From: a virus
Virus record (IMG/VR): IMGVR_UViG_3300008450_000345
Span: 1 to 28,259 of that record
DNA length: 28,259 bases
Reading direction: 5' to 3' (one strand)
Position 1 is the first letter of the stretch. The number at the start of each line of letters is the position of its first letter. Positions 1-7,780 of this stretch are shown one piece after another. The position numbers and the translations under genes are program-made. A model generated the notes under the pieces. It ran no database searches and was not told the origin of the DNA. It saw only the letters and a program-made list of their open reading frames with translations.

Positions 1-605
1 TCTCTTAAACGTTTTATTACTCCATTTAATTTATAATTATTTATCCAATTCTTTACTTTATCAACAAGACCGCTATTATATACAATAGCCGCGAGTGATG
101 GTACTCCTACCATTACTGCTAATAGTAACAATTGGTCTGGGGTTAAAGTAGATAAAGCATTATTTGAGGAGGAAGAAGCTGATCTTGCAGCAATAGCCGC
201 AGCGGTTGCAGCTACTACACTTTCATCTAATTCTTCTTCAATCATAGGTAAATCTAATGGTACTTCTTGACCTTCATATATACCATATTCACCTAAATTA
301 GTTTCAACAATTATGTCTTTATCTAAACCTGATACTTCAAGTAAATTACGTGAGTATAATTTTCTAGCTTCTTTCCATAAATCAAGAAATGCTGGTGAGC
401 CATAACGAAATGTATTTTCTGTTAATGGTTTTTTATTATCAACATGGTATTGTAAGTGTTCACTTAATAATGGTTTACGTGATAAATTTTCATTTATCAT
501 TGGTGCTTTTTCTTCAGCACATTTACCATTACATCCACAACCACAATCTGGTTTAAGATTGCGTTGCTGTATCACTTCTCTAATTATTTGTCTTAATTTA
601 TCCAT
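1..605 (-). CDS. Partial: putative virion/internal protein with Cys cluster and membrane segment
   Basis: N-terminal 201 residues of a longer protein; the C-terminus lies beyond the window edge. It starts at an ATG (603-605) and stays open to base 1. The N-terminus reads MDKLRQIIREVIQQ, an amphipathic segment ending in an IxE-type site like those of several neighbours. A cysteine cluster follows at residues 21-29 (CGCGCNGKC), a possible metal site. Around residues 125-145 there is an Ala/Ser-rich stretch, then a hydrophobic segment (QLLLLAVMVGVPSLAAIVY) that could span a membrane. I do not recognise the family. The tag plus hydrophobic helix would fit a head-packaged protein that meets a membrane during injection, but this is inference. 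The gene follows the nuclease-like gene after a gap of about 14 bases. Confidence 0.75.
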   Translation of the reverse strand, partial: MDKLRQIIREVIQQRNLKPDCGCGCNGKCAEEKAPMINENLSRKPLLSEHLQYHVDNKKPLTENTFRYGSPAFLDLWKEARKLYSRNLLEVSGLDKDIIVETNLGEYGIYEGQEVPLDLPMIEEELDESVVAATAAAIAARSASSSSNNALSTLTPDQLLLLAVMVGVPSLAAIVYNSGLVDKVKNWINNYKLNGVIKRLR

Positions 606-619
606 ACTAATAAATATTT

Positions 620-1759
620 TTATTTTAGATCTTTAAAATCTATTTCTTCACTAGAACCTTTTAATGAATCATCTTTGTATAGTAATCCTTTACTGAATGA
701 TCTGAATTCGATACCATATGCTTGTCCAATATGATTTGAAAATGCATATACTGGTTCATCATCAGTACCCATAACATCTTTAACATCAGTATATATTTTG
801 TAACAATTAATAACTAAAACTCCGTTTTCAAAAGTATAATTAGAAAAGTTTTCAAAATCTTCTTTAATAACTATAGTTTTAGGAACATCATTACCAAATA
901 TTACATCATTAACTACATCTGGAGGAGTATTTTTGATGATTACTTTAGATAATACTTTATTAGTTTGAGGATTATATAATTTAAATTTATTTTTCTTATC
1001 AAGCGGTTTTAAACTTACATTTGGAAATGCATTATTTGATACTTTTTGAATAAAGTTTTTAAACACATTAATACCGTCAATTTCTCTAGTTTTTGAACTT
1101 TCCCATCTAACAGCATTACGTTTTTTAAGTGATATATTACCTATCACTTCACCTTCATCATCAACTAACTGAGCATCTGCTTTAGCAAATTGTGTAGCAC
1201 CTTCAACTGAACTATCTTTAGCTTCTTCTATATTATTAAATTTAATTTTTTTCTTATCACTCTGGATAATCACAGTAATTGGACCATCATTTTCTTTAAC
1301 TTTATTATTTATTAAATCTAAAAACGATGATTCATTTTGCTTACCAGCAGATTTTTCACCTTGAGCTGATTTAGGTTTAACTAATATTTCAATATTATTA
1401 TCAGTTCTAAATCCTCCTTGTGATGAACCAGATATATTACTATCTCGTTTATAACCTAATTTTTCTAATTCAGAAAATATCTTTTGACGTTCATCTGATA
1501 AAATTACTATTTTATTTTTAGATAAAGCTTTAATATCATCTGCAGAAATATTCAAATTTTGAATAACATTCTGTGCTATTTTTTTAGCTTCATCTGAGAG
1601 AAAATCAATTGGTTTTTTCACTTCGTTAAAACTTATTTTTATATCTAATTCATTTAGTATATTTTCCAATAATAAAATATCCTGCTCATTATTCATGTCA
1701 GGATATCCTTTTGGAAATTTATAAGAATATTTTTTGAAAAACAAATCTAATACATCCAT
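620..1759 (-). CDS. Candidate PD-(D/E)XK endonuclease-like phage protein
   Basis: 379 residues, ATG start preceded by AACAA. The middle carries an arrangement like a restriction-endonuclease fold: Glu143 in GKQNESSFLDLIN, Asp195 in AKADAQLVDD, and the strand motif ISLK at 209-212. That gives E...D...xLK spacing as in PD-(D/E)XK nucleases. Residues 1-110 are mostly helical and charged. Residues 240-379 are beta-rich, including VIFGND and a YAFSNHIGQAYGIEFRSF segment. I recall similar E/D/xMK proteins from uncultured marine myophages, usually annotated as hypothetical or structural, but I cannot run a search. No clear (I/L)xE tag is seen at its N-terminus. Function as a nuclease is inferred from motif order only; an inactive structural relative is possible. 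Confidence 0.8.
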   Translation of the reverse strand: MDVLDLFFKKYSYKFPKGYPDMNNEQDILLLENILNELDIKISFNEVKKPIDFLSDEAKKIAQNVIQNLNISADDIKALSKNKIVILSDERQKIFSELEKLGYKRDSNISGSSQGGFRTDNNIEILVKPKSAQGEKSAGKQNESSFLDLINNKVKENDGPITVIIQSDKKKIKFNNIEEAKDSSVEGATQFAKADAQLVDDEGEVIGNISLKKRNAVRWESSKTREIDGINVFKNFIQKVSNNAFPNVSLKPLDKKNKFKLYNPQTNKVLSKVIIKNTPPDVVNDVIFGNDVPKTIVIKEDFENFSNYTFENGVLVINCYKIYTDVKDVMGTDDEPVYAFSNHIGQAYGIEFRSFSKGLLYKDDSLKGSSEEIDFKDLK

Positions 1760-1775
1760 TTGTTATTTTTTATTT

Positions 1776-2216
1776 TTATGCTGGTGGAAGTTCTTCTGGG
1801 GTTGCTTCTGCTGGAATTTCTTCTGTAGCTCCAGCTGTTTCAGATGTTTCATTTTTACCATTACTATATCTTAATACACGAGATATAGCATTCATAGCAT
1901 CTATTCTTTCACTTAAATTTAATAAATAAAAATTTTTACCTTCTATTTGTGCTATCCAACTTCTATCAGTATGAGTTAAAAAGAAATAATCACCATTAGC
2001 TAACATCACTCTAAATGTTGTTGGTTTTGGAGCTACCCATTCAACGCCAGTAACAAATATTTCATATTGTTCTGTCATTAAATCAACTAAAACATCATTT
2101 ACACTTGGATATTTAGCAATAACGTTTGTTCTACCGCCTGAAGTAAATTCAATTTGTTTATTGTATTTACTTTTAGCGATTGACTTAATTTTATCTATTA
2201 ATTCTTGTTTAGTCAT
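1776..2216 (-). CDS. Conserved hypothetical phage protein (146 aa), probably virion-associated
   Basis: 146 residues from ATG. The N-terminal helix is basic (MTKQELIDKIKSIAKSKYNK). The central part is beta-rich (EIFVTGVEWVAPKPTTFRVM, then ANGDYFFLTHTD and KNFYLLNLSERID). The tail is Pro/Glu/Ala-rich and acidic (EEIPAEATPEELPPA) and probably disordered. The WVAPKPTTFRV...NG...L pattern is familiar to me from T4-like phages of aquatic metagenomes, where no function is assigned. The start codon shares one base with the stop of the upstream gene (TAATG-type junction at 2216), so the two are probably translationally coupled. No catalytic motif is visible. Confidence 0.8.
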   Translation of the reverse strand: MTKQELIDKIKSIAKSKYNKQIEFTSGGRTNVIAKYPSVNDVLVDLMTEQYEIFVTGVEWVAPKPTTFRVMLANGDYFFLTHTDRSWIAQIEGKNFYLLNLSERIDAMNAISRVLRYSNGKNETSETAGATEEIPAEATPEELPPA

Positions 2217-3097
2217 TATTTTTTCTTAGATTTTAATCTAGTGATAATAACTTCTGTTAAAGCATCTATATTGATTGATGAAATATTATCCATAGCTGGT
2301 TGTTTCATTTCAAATTCTAAATAATGTTTAGCTTTATCCATGTTTTCAGCAGCTATATGAATTTTTTGCTGCCACCAATCTGGGAAATCTACTTCGCCAG
2401 GCATTTTATCAAATTTATCTAACATTTGATATAAAGCATTAGCATATTCAGCTATTCTAGCTACATCAGCTTTTAACATATCTGGTTCATCATCTTGATG
2501 ACCAATATCTAAATCTTCAGCTACTTTTTTAGCTTTATCAGTTGCTATTGCATACATAGCTGCTTTAGGGCCTTTAAAAGTACTTTTCATTGATTTAACT
2601 ATTTCTTCACGCTTTTTCATTTCAGCTGGTGTTAATTTCTTTTCACCAAGTGTTGATTCAGCTAATTCAGCATTTTCTTTATCTCTAATGAACATGTAAA
2701 CTAATCTTTCTTCTTCTGGTGTTAAATTATATTCACCTTTGTATTCATCAAATAATTCACCAGGATCATATGAACCTTGATTAGGAAATTTAGCTCTTAT
2801 TTCATTAGCAATTTTTTCTAATCTAGAAGTATATATTTCATTCATGTTTTCTTTATTTGCAGTAACTATATTATTATAATCACTCATTGTTAAAATTTTA
2901 TCTTCAGTACTTAATGAGATTACTTTTTCAGTTACATTATGTAAATCCATATCTGTTTTAGCATCTTCACGAGCATATTCTAACAAACGAATAAATAACG
3001 GAACATCTAGAGTTATTTTATCTGCTGGATTAAATTCTTCATTTAATTTGCCTGAAAGTATTTCAGTTACTAATTTAATAAAATCTGATTTTTTCAT
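2216..3097 (-). CDS. Putative head-packaged protein with N-terminal (I/L)xE tag
   Basis: 293 residues, ATG start. The N-terminus MKKSDFIKLVTEILSGKLNEE has the amphipathic character and LVTE/LNE sites seen in several proteins of this window and resembles T4 capsid-targeting sequences cut by the prohead protease. The rest is almost wholly alpha-helical and charged, with segments such as FDEYKGEYNLTPEEERLVYMF and YANALYQMLDKFDKMPGEVDFPDWWQQKIHIAAENM. No enzyme motif is visible. The protein lies two bases upstream of the Hc1-like gene's stop region and may be co-transcribed with it. Role as an internal or core protein is inference from the tag and context. Confidence 0.8.
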   Translation of the reverse strand: MKKSDFIKLVTEILSGKLNEEFNPADKITLDVPLFIRLLEYAREDAKTDMDLHNVTEKVISLSTEDKILTMSDYNNIVTANKENMNEIYTSRLEKIANEIRAKFPNQGSYDPGELFDEYKGEYNLTPEEERLVYMFIRDKENAELAESTLGEKKLTPAEMKKREEIVKSMKSTFKGPKAAMYAIATDKAKKVAEDLDIGHQDDEPDMLKADVARIAEYANALYQMLDKFDKMPGEVDFPDWWQQKIHIAAENMDKAKHYLEFEMKQPAMDNISSINIDALTEVIITRLKSKKK

Positions 3098-3099
3098 AA

Positions 3100-3267
3100 T
3101 TATGCTTTTGCTTCAGCAACTGAAGCTTTTTTATATTCAGTAGCTAATTTTTTTAATTCACTTGCTAATTTTCTAGCGCGACCCTGAGCTACTTTAGTTT
3201 TACCATTATGCTCTGCTACAAACATATTCCATGTTTGTTGCATGTTTTCAAATAATTCTTGTTTCAT
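3100..3267 (-). CDS. Histone H1-like protein, Hc1 type (55 aa)
   Basis: A short gene filling the gap between its neighbours: ATG at 3265-3267, TAA at 3100-3102, 55 residues. It is preceded by ATAAACAA, the A-rich start context common here. The protein begins MKQELFENMQQTWNMFVAEHNG and continues KTKVAQGRARKLASELKKLA, then TEYKKASVAEAKA. The Gly-x-x-Arg-Ala-Arg-Lys...ELKKLA...YKK pattern matches the small basic Hc1-type histone-like proteins found mainly in Bacteroidota (family knowledge). Those proteins bind DNA and are thought to compact it. In a phage, a DNA-condensing or host-nucleoid role is plausible. The match is by eye over one short protein, so it is moderately sure. It also supports a Bacteroidota host. 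Confidence 0.75.
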   Translation of the reverse strand: MKQELFENMQQTWNMFVAEHNGKTKVAQGRARKLASELKKLATEYKKASVAEAKA

Positions 3268-3271
3268 TTGT

Positions 3272-4069
3272 TTATATTTTATTAATAAAATCAGCTATAT
3301 ATTCAATAATATCTTCTCTATCAAATCCCTCTTGCATCCAGTCTGAAGATAAAATACGAAGTTTGGCTTTTAATACACCTAAATCTTCCATATTAGCTAA
3401 ATTTTCTAATTGTTCTATAGCATCTGTACTTAATTGTTCATTCATTGTTGGAACTTCTTCTTTAGATACTTGACTACGAGTAAAATAAGTTAAAGCATTT
3501 CCAATTTGACGAATTAATTTTTCATCTCCTGATGCTTTAGCTGCTTCTAACGCGTCCATTAATTCTTTTTGAACATCTGATGCAGCTGGAACTGATGTAG
3601 TATCCATTTCAGTACCCATGTCCATTTCATTACCCATATCAACATTAGCGTCTATTTCTACATCCGCTACTTCTTCATCTTTCTTTTTCTTAGCTTCATT
3701 TAGTCCATCTGATATTTTATTTACTAATTTTTCAGCTTCAGATTGAGATAAACCAGGGTAAGCAGCCATTAAATCTTCTTCATCATATTCACGTCTATCA
3801 TCAATTAGATCTTCTTTTTCAAACATCTTATATAATGAATCAGCTGTTAATTCTCCTTCAGCTAAGAAATCATAAAATTTATCATCATTAGATAAATCAA
3901 TATTCATTTCAGCTAATATCATTTCTTTAATCTGCTTTTTTAATTCAGATTTTTTCATTTTTTTCTTTTCAGCTTTTTCACCAGCTTCTTTACCTTTTTC
4001 ATATTCGTATGCTTCCATACCTTCAGTAATTAAACCAGCTAATTGCTGCATTCTTTTAAATTGTTCCAT
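3272..4069 (-). CDS. Acidic prohead-core-like protein with LAGLITE tag
   Basis: 265 residues, ATG at 4067-4069. The N-terminus has the 15-residue tag EQFKRMQQLAGLITE (residues 2-16), nearly identical to one in the protein at 9565-10113. A second lysine-rich amphipathic segment (MKKSELKKQIKEMILAEM) follows. The rest is acidic, helical and low in complexity, with a Met/Asp/Glu-rich stretch (VDMGNEMDMGTEMDTTSVPA) near the middle. Several other LxE or IxE sites are present, for example DFLAEGE. Acidity, helicity and multiple potential protease sites are like the prohead scaffold/core and internal proteins of T4-like phages, but no specific homologue is recognised. The motif TATTTATA lies about 18 bases upstream of the start, suggesting its own promoter. 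Confidence 0.85.
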   Translation of the reverse strand: MEQFKRMQQLAGLITEGMEAYEYEKGKEAGEKAEKKKMKKSELKKQIKEMILAEMNIDLSNDDKFYDFLAEGELTADSLYKMFEKEDLIDDRREYDEEDLMAAYPGLSQSEAEKLVNKISDGLNEAKKKKDEEVADVEIDANVDMGNEMDMGTEMDTTSVPAASDVQKELMDALEAAKASGDEKLIRQIGNALTYFTRSQVSKEEVPTMNEQLSTDAIEQLENLANMEDLGVLKAKLRILSSDWMQEGFDREDIIEYIADFINKI

Positions 4070-4087
4070 TATGATTATATTATATGG

Positions 4088-4095
4088 TATAAATA
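4088..4095 (-). promoter_or_regulatory. TATTTATA intergenic motif (candidate promoter element)
   Basis: On the coding strand ACATATTTATAC lies 18 bases before the ATG of the acidic tagged protein. The same octamer sits at similar spacing before other genes (10133-10140, 13254-13261). Promoter function is inferred from position and recurrence only. Confidence 0.35.
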
Positions 4096-4097
4096 TG

Positions 4098-4322
4098 TTA
4101 AGACTTATTATTCTTTAATTTTCTACGCAAGAAGAAATACCCACCAAAGCAACAAGCTGACGCCAGGTAAAAAAGAAGTGTTGTAATCAGATATGAATTG
4201 GTTAAACTCATGACTAAGTAAAAAAGGATATCGAATCCTAATGGATTGAAGAACATACCAACCATTAATATTATTTGGCTTAATAGTTCGAGATTTTTTA
4301 TTTTTTCTTGATTGTCGATCAC
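4098..4322 (-). CDS. Small integral membrane protein (74 aa)
   Basis: 74 residues with a GTG start at 4320-4322; an in-frame stop lies just upstream and no ATG is available before the first hydrophobic segment. After the polar MIDNQEKIKNLE come hydrophobic stretches LLSQIILMVGMFF, FDILFYLVMSL and YLITTLLFYLASACCFGGYFF, then a basic tail RRKLKNNKS. This suggests three membrane helices and a cytoplasmic basic C-terminus. A 68-residue frame starting at the ATG at 4327-4329 overlaps it, but it lacks this membrane-protein pattern. Function unknown; a holin-like or superinfection role cannot be shown. The GTG start is the weakest part of the call; a sequencing frameshift joining the upstream ATG is an alternative. 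Confidence 0.6.
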   Translation of the reverse strand: MIDNQEKIKNLELLSQIILMVGMFFNPLGFDILFYLVMSLTNSYLITTLLFYLASACCFGGYFFLRRKLKNNKS

Positions 4323-4362
4323 GGTCCATATTTATTTTATTAGGTGAAACATAGTAGCTACG

Positions 4363-4935
4363 CTACGAATCTGTCGAGTTATTTTTAAGATCTTCTAAAT
4401 ACTTTAATGAATCATCAATGTTTTTCTTTAGTTTATCTTTATTACCACCAATCCAATTCTCAATAACACCATCTTCTGTTGAAATTGATTTATTGTTTTC
4501 TTTTAATTCATCATCAGCCCAATCCTTAAAATCATTTATGAGATTATTAATGGCATTATTATACATTTGTTTTTGATAATCTTCCCATTTACCCTCTATT
4601 TTAAGTTTTGTTTCAAATTCAGTGACACAATTTAAACACATTTTATGTACCTGATAAAAAGGTTTATCAATATGTGTTTTCATTGGTTTAGTACACTTAG
4701 GACATAATAATGGTAAAACATGAGCATCTTTAGCTAAATCTAATTTAGTAACATTTTGTTTTATACCATTTTTAATAGTCCATTGTCTACCGTTCTCTTC
4801 CCAAATATCACCTTCTTCATGATGTTCATATTTTTTTGAATAACCTACTCCAACTGTTGTTTTATCTCCGTATTTACCTTTTACAAGGTTACGAAGACGT
4901 TGGACGTCTTTTTTTTGAAACTCTTTATTTAACAT
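4363..4935 (-). CDS. Conserved phage zinc-binding protein (CPxC...CxxC)
   Basis: 190 residues from ATG. The N-terminal half reads MLNKEFQKKDVQRLRNLV, then GKYGDKTTVGVGY and EEGDIWEENGRQWTIKNGIK. Two CxxC pairs follow at Cys78/Cys81 (CPKC) and Cys100/Cys103 (CLNC), a typical four-cysteine zinc ribbon. The C-terminal third is helical and charged. I recall close relatives with the same order of motifs in T4-like phages of aquatic metagenomes, where they are hypothetical. DNA, RNA or protein binding are all possible. It lies 6 bases from the preceding gene's stop. A short inverted repeat (GTAGC/GCTAC, 4354-4366) overlaps its TAG stop but has no T-run. Confidence 0.85.
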   Translation of the reverse strand: MLNKEFQKKDVQRLRNLVKGKYGDKTTVGVGYSKKYEHHEEGDIWEENGRQWTIKNGIKQNVTKLDLAKDAHVLPLLCPKCTKPMKTHIDKPFYQVHKMCLNCVTEFETKLKIEGKWEDYQKQMYNNAINNLINDFKDWADDELKENNKSISTEDGVIENWIGGNKDKLKKNIDDSLKYLEDLKNNSTDS

Positions 4936-4941
4936 TATATG

Positions 4942-5484
4942 TTAGATTAATTTTTTGTATATTTTAGATATTAATTCTTCTTTTAATGATTTAATATCTT
5001 TAGATTCCATAGTTGTTTCTTTTTCTTTAACTGTATAATCTATTCCTGCATTATTTAATACAGTTTTGATTATTTTTTTAGTTACATCTTTAGTTGGATT
5101 ATTTTTCTGTGGGAAAATCAACATGTCATCTTTAACAACAAATTTTAACAAATTAGGCTTTGAATTAAATGACTTAATAAAATCATCTATAGCTTGTTTT
5201 GTTTTAATAGGAAATAATTTACCTGTTTGTTTTTCAATTGATTTACGTTTAGAAGGAATATTTGGTCCAAAATAATCTTCTATAGCTTTATTAATTTCAG
5301 CTTTATTAACACCTGTATTTCTGATATTTGAAACATACATTCCATAATTATCAATGTTATTAAAAGCAGCAATAGTATCATCTATTGATTTTTTAGGTGT
5401 AACCACTATATCATATTCAGCTTTCATAGCTGAAAAACCTGATGGTTCTTGTTCAGGTGAGTCTTGTTCAAATATTTTTTTCAT
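4942..5484 (-). CDS. Hypothetical protein (180 aa) in the tagged-protein operon
   Basis: 180 residues, ATG start that overlaps the stop of the three-domain fusion gene by one base (TAATG-type junction at 5484), so translation is probably coupled. It begins MKKIFEQDSPEQEPSGFSAM, short and acidic, then forms a mixed alpha/beta protein. Recognisable segments are AEYDIVVTPKKSIDDTIAAFN, FIKSFNSKPNLLKFVVKDDM and a C-terminal amphipathic helix IKSLKEELISKIYKKLI. The C-terminal helix resembles the tag helices found at the N-termini of neighbours, but it is at the wrong end. No catalytic motif and no recognised family. Confidence 0.75.
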   Translation of the reverse strand: MKKIFEQDSPEQEPSGFSAMKAEYDIVVTPKKSIDDTIAAFNNIDNYGMYVSNIRNTGVNKAEINKAIEDYFGPNIPSKRKSIEKQTGKLFPIKTKQAIDDFIKSFNSKPNLLKFVVKDDMLIFPQKNNPTKDVTKKIIKTVLNNAGIDYTVKEKETTMESKDIKSLKEELISKIYKKLI

Positions 5485-6941
5485 TATAATCCTAGTTTTT
5501 TAAGTTGTTCAATTGTATTTTCAGTAGATGTATGTAATATACCTATTCCACCATTAGCGTTCCATTTTTCAATAGTATCAGCTCGGTCATCAATAAGTAT
5601 GCGATTTTTTCCTGAGAAATCAGGTTTATTTTGAGCAGCGCGGAAATATATATTTTTCATATTATCCAACTGTTCAACCCATTGTTTTTTACCTTGTTTT
5701 GAACCTGGGTCACGAGATGGAGCAGTTAATACATATGGATTATATGGTTTTATATAATCCCATAATTGTTTACCATCAGACATCCATTCTAGATTTACCC
5801 AATAATCATATTCAGTCATACCTTTTTCTTCAAGTGATAATCTAAATTTATTCCAAAATTCATTACTGTCTTGTACATCAACATGTTTGGTATGTAATCC
5901 TGTTAAATCTTCATAACCTTTTTCAAAATCTACTAATACTCCATCCATATCACAGAATATTATGTATTTTGATTTTTCTTTTTGTTCATTCATAACTGTA
6001 TTATTTTTAATACTATCTTCCCAATTTCTAAGAATCATATTACCATTTAAGTATGCTTCTTGTTCAAGTTGACTTAAATAATCATCTTCATTAGTATTAG
6101 TAGTATTAATATTATTTAATCTATTTTCTAAATTTTGTATATGGTGAATCATTTCATGTGAAAATGATCTTAATATATCTTTTGGATGTCTCCCAGTTAT
6201 GTATAAAGTTATTGATTTATTTGCTGGGTCATAATATGCTGTTTTACCTAATACTTTAGCAGCATTTTTAGTGTCATTATTAATAATTATTTTAGGTAAT
6301 GGATAAACATTATATCCATTATTTATATAATATTTTGTTAAAGATAATAACGCTTCATAAAAATCTAAATCTTGATTTTCAGTTATTGAATTAAACGGAG
6401 GTTCAGTTCTTAAACTTAAATCTAAAGCATTCATATAATCTGCTACTTCAATACCTTGAGGTAAAAATTTAGCTATATCAGTTGGATTATTAGACTTAAT
6501 AGAATTACGTAAGTCAGATGCGGATAAACCGCCTATATTACCAGCGTCATATATTTTAACGTTTGAATATTTTTCTTTGTTTAAAAGCGCGTTATAGCGT
6601 TTTTCTTCACCTTTACCAAATGCAACCACTATATCTTGTTGTGGATTAGATTTTATATAATCATAAACATATGATACTGGTGATGATGTATCTGAAATAA
6701 CTAATTTAGCTTTAGGTAATAAAGGTAAATATAATTTCCAAGCCGATAATGACTGCTGTGCTGTTATACCTTCACGAGCAATAGGTGAAATAATTACTAG
6801 TACTTCATCCGCTACTTTAGATAAGCGTTGTACTAATTCAAAATGACCTCTATGAGGTGGTTTGAATGCTCCTGGATATAAAGCTACTTTTTTAGGAGTA
6901 GGTTCAATTATTATTTCAGCTAAATATTTACCTAAACTCAT
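5484..6941 (-). CDS. Three-domain fusion: nucleotidyltransferase, HExxH metallopeptidase-like, HAD phosphatase-like
   Basis: 485 residues, ATG overlapping the stop of the kinase gene (ATGA). After a short tag (MSLGKYLAE) residues 18-150 form a cytidylyltransferase-like domain: GAFKPPHRGH at 24-33 holds the HxGH signature, and GLSASDLRNSI (138-148) resembles the second nucleotide-binding motif. Residues about 190-310 hold a zincin-like segment, SHEMIHH with His262-Glu263-His266 and a candidate third ligand in the EQEAY segment near 293-297. Residues 325-485 are a HAD domain: FCDMDGVLVDF (Asp331, Asp333), VLTAPS near 404-409, and ILIDDRADT with Asp451/Asp452; it resembles 5'-nucleotidase-like HADs. 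The nucleotide substrate is not determinable; NMN, pantetheine phosphate or a CDP-alcohol route are all open. The tag suggests virion packaging. All key residues appear intact. Confidence 0.85.
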   Translation of the reverse strand: MSLGKYLAEIIIEPTPKKVALYPGAFKPPHRGHFELVQRLSKVADEVLVIISPIAREGITAQQSLSAWKLYLPLLPKAKLVISDTSSPVSYVYDYIKSNPQQDIVVAFGKGEEKRYNALLNKEKYSNVKIYDAGNIGGLSASDLRNSIKSNNPTDIAKFLPQGIEVADYMNALDLSLRTEPPFNSITENQDLDFYEALLSLTKYYINNGYNVYPLPKIIINNDTKNAAKVLGKTAYYDPANKSITLYITGRHPKDILRSFSHEMIHHIQNLENRLNNINTTNTNEDDYLSQLEQEAYLNGNMILRNWEDSIKNNTVMNEQKEKSKYIIFCDMDGVLVDFEKGYEDLTGLHTKHVDVQDSNEFWNKFRLSLEEKGMTEYDYWVNLEWMSDGKQLWDYIKPYNPYVLTAPSRDPGSKQGKKQWVEQLDNMKNIYFRAAQNKPDFSGKNRILIDDRADTIEKWNANGGIGILHTSTENTIEQLKKLGL

Positions 6942-7762
6942 TTTACGAAATTAACTATTTTACTTATTACTTCATTTTCATCAGTAGTGATAGAACCTTT
7001 AACTTTACTTTCAATGTTATTAAATTCTTTTTGAAGTTTATCAATTTGAGTATCTAATAATGCTTTTGATTGAGCTTTAGCTTTTTCAGCTTTTTCTTTT
7101 TCTTCTGGAGATTGTAATTCAGGTTTATCTTTTCTAAATGTTGATTTAAATTCACCTGATGATAATAAACTTTCAAAAAATTCTTTTAATTTACCACTTT
7201 TGATAGCGTTATTAAAATCATCAATTTGTGTTTGAAATTCTTTATCAGGCGCTTGATATAATATAAAATTATCACCTAACTTATTTTTATATGCTTCTAT
7301 ATTACCATAAACATTATTCCATGTTGATAATACTCCAACTGTAGGTACTTTACGTTCACGTTTAAAATTACGTAAAAATGACACTATAGGATGTGTATAA
7401 ACCATTACCATCATTTCATCATAGCCTTCAGTATTTAATATACCTTTAACTTGTTTACGGCGATATTCTCCACCTAACATTTTAGCAGCGTTTGATGCTG
7501 TTGTGTCCCAAATAAATGATTCTCCTTTACTTATAGCGTCAGGTACATCAACATCATCAATTTGAGCTGATGCTTTTGTTAAGCTATTATACATTGGACT
7601 ATTTTTGTCTTCAATGTATGTATCTGGGTTAAGAATTTTGATATCTGGAACTTTTGATTTTACTTTATTAAGTAGATATGATTTCCCTGCCCCTGCTCCA
7701 CCAGCCATGACCACCATTTTATTTTGGGAAATTTCTTTTAATAATTCTAATAATTTTATCAT
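6938..7762 (-). CDS. P-loop kinase, zeta-toxin/polynucleotide-kinase-like, with N-terminal LLKE tag
   Basis: 274 residues from the ATG at 7760-7762. The frame extends 12 codons to a TTG at 7798, but that extension runs through a hairpin and encodes an unlikely hydrophobic leader. From the ATG, MIKLLELLKE matches the tags of neighbouring proteins. Walker A is GGAGAGKS at residues 21-28. A DxD-like strand (NPDTYIED) and IWDTTA at 84-89 follow, with the basic lid RNFKRERKVP at 131-140. This order fits the zeta-toxin/AAA_33/T4 Pnk group of small-molecule or nucleic-acid kinases. Residues about 190-260 form a charged coiled coil. The substrate is unknown. Its stop overlaps the next gene's start (ATGA), coupling it with the nucleotidyltransferase fusion. 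A hairpin and a TATTTATA motif lie in its leader. Confidence 0.85.
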   Translation of the reverse strand: MIKLLELLKEISQNKMVVMAGGAGAGKSYLLNKVKSKVPDIKILNPDTYIEDKNSPMYNSLTKASAQIDDVDVPDAISKGESFIWDTTASNAAKMLGGEYRRKQVKGILNTEGYDEMMVMVYTHPIVSFLRNFKRERKVPTVGVLSTWNNVYGNIEAYKNKLGDNFILYQAPDKEFQTQIDDFNNAIKSGKLKEFFESLLSSGEFKSTFRKDKPELQSPEEKEKAEKAKAQSKALLDTQIDKLQKEFNNIESKVKGSITTDENEVISKIVNFVK

Positions 7763-7780
7763 CAGTGTAAATATAATAAA

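Noticed and set aside
4123-4329. 68-codon frame with an ATG start overlapping the small membrane-protein gene
   Set aside because: Its product is polar and unpatterned, while the alternative frame gives clear membrane helices and a basic tail. The better ATG is noted as a possible sign of a frameshift only.
4354-4366. GTAGC/GCTAC hairpin at the stop of the zinc-protein gene as a terminator
   Set aside because: The stem is only 5 bp with a 3-base loop and no T-run follows on the coding strand.
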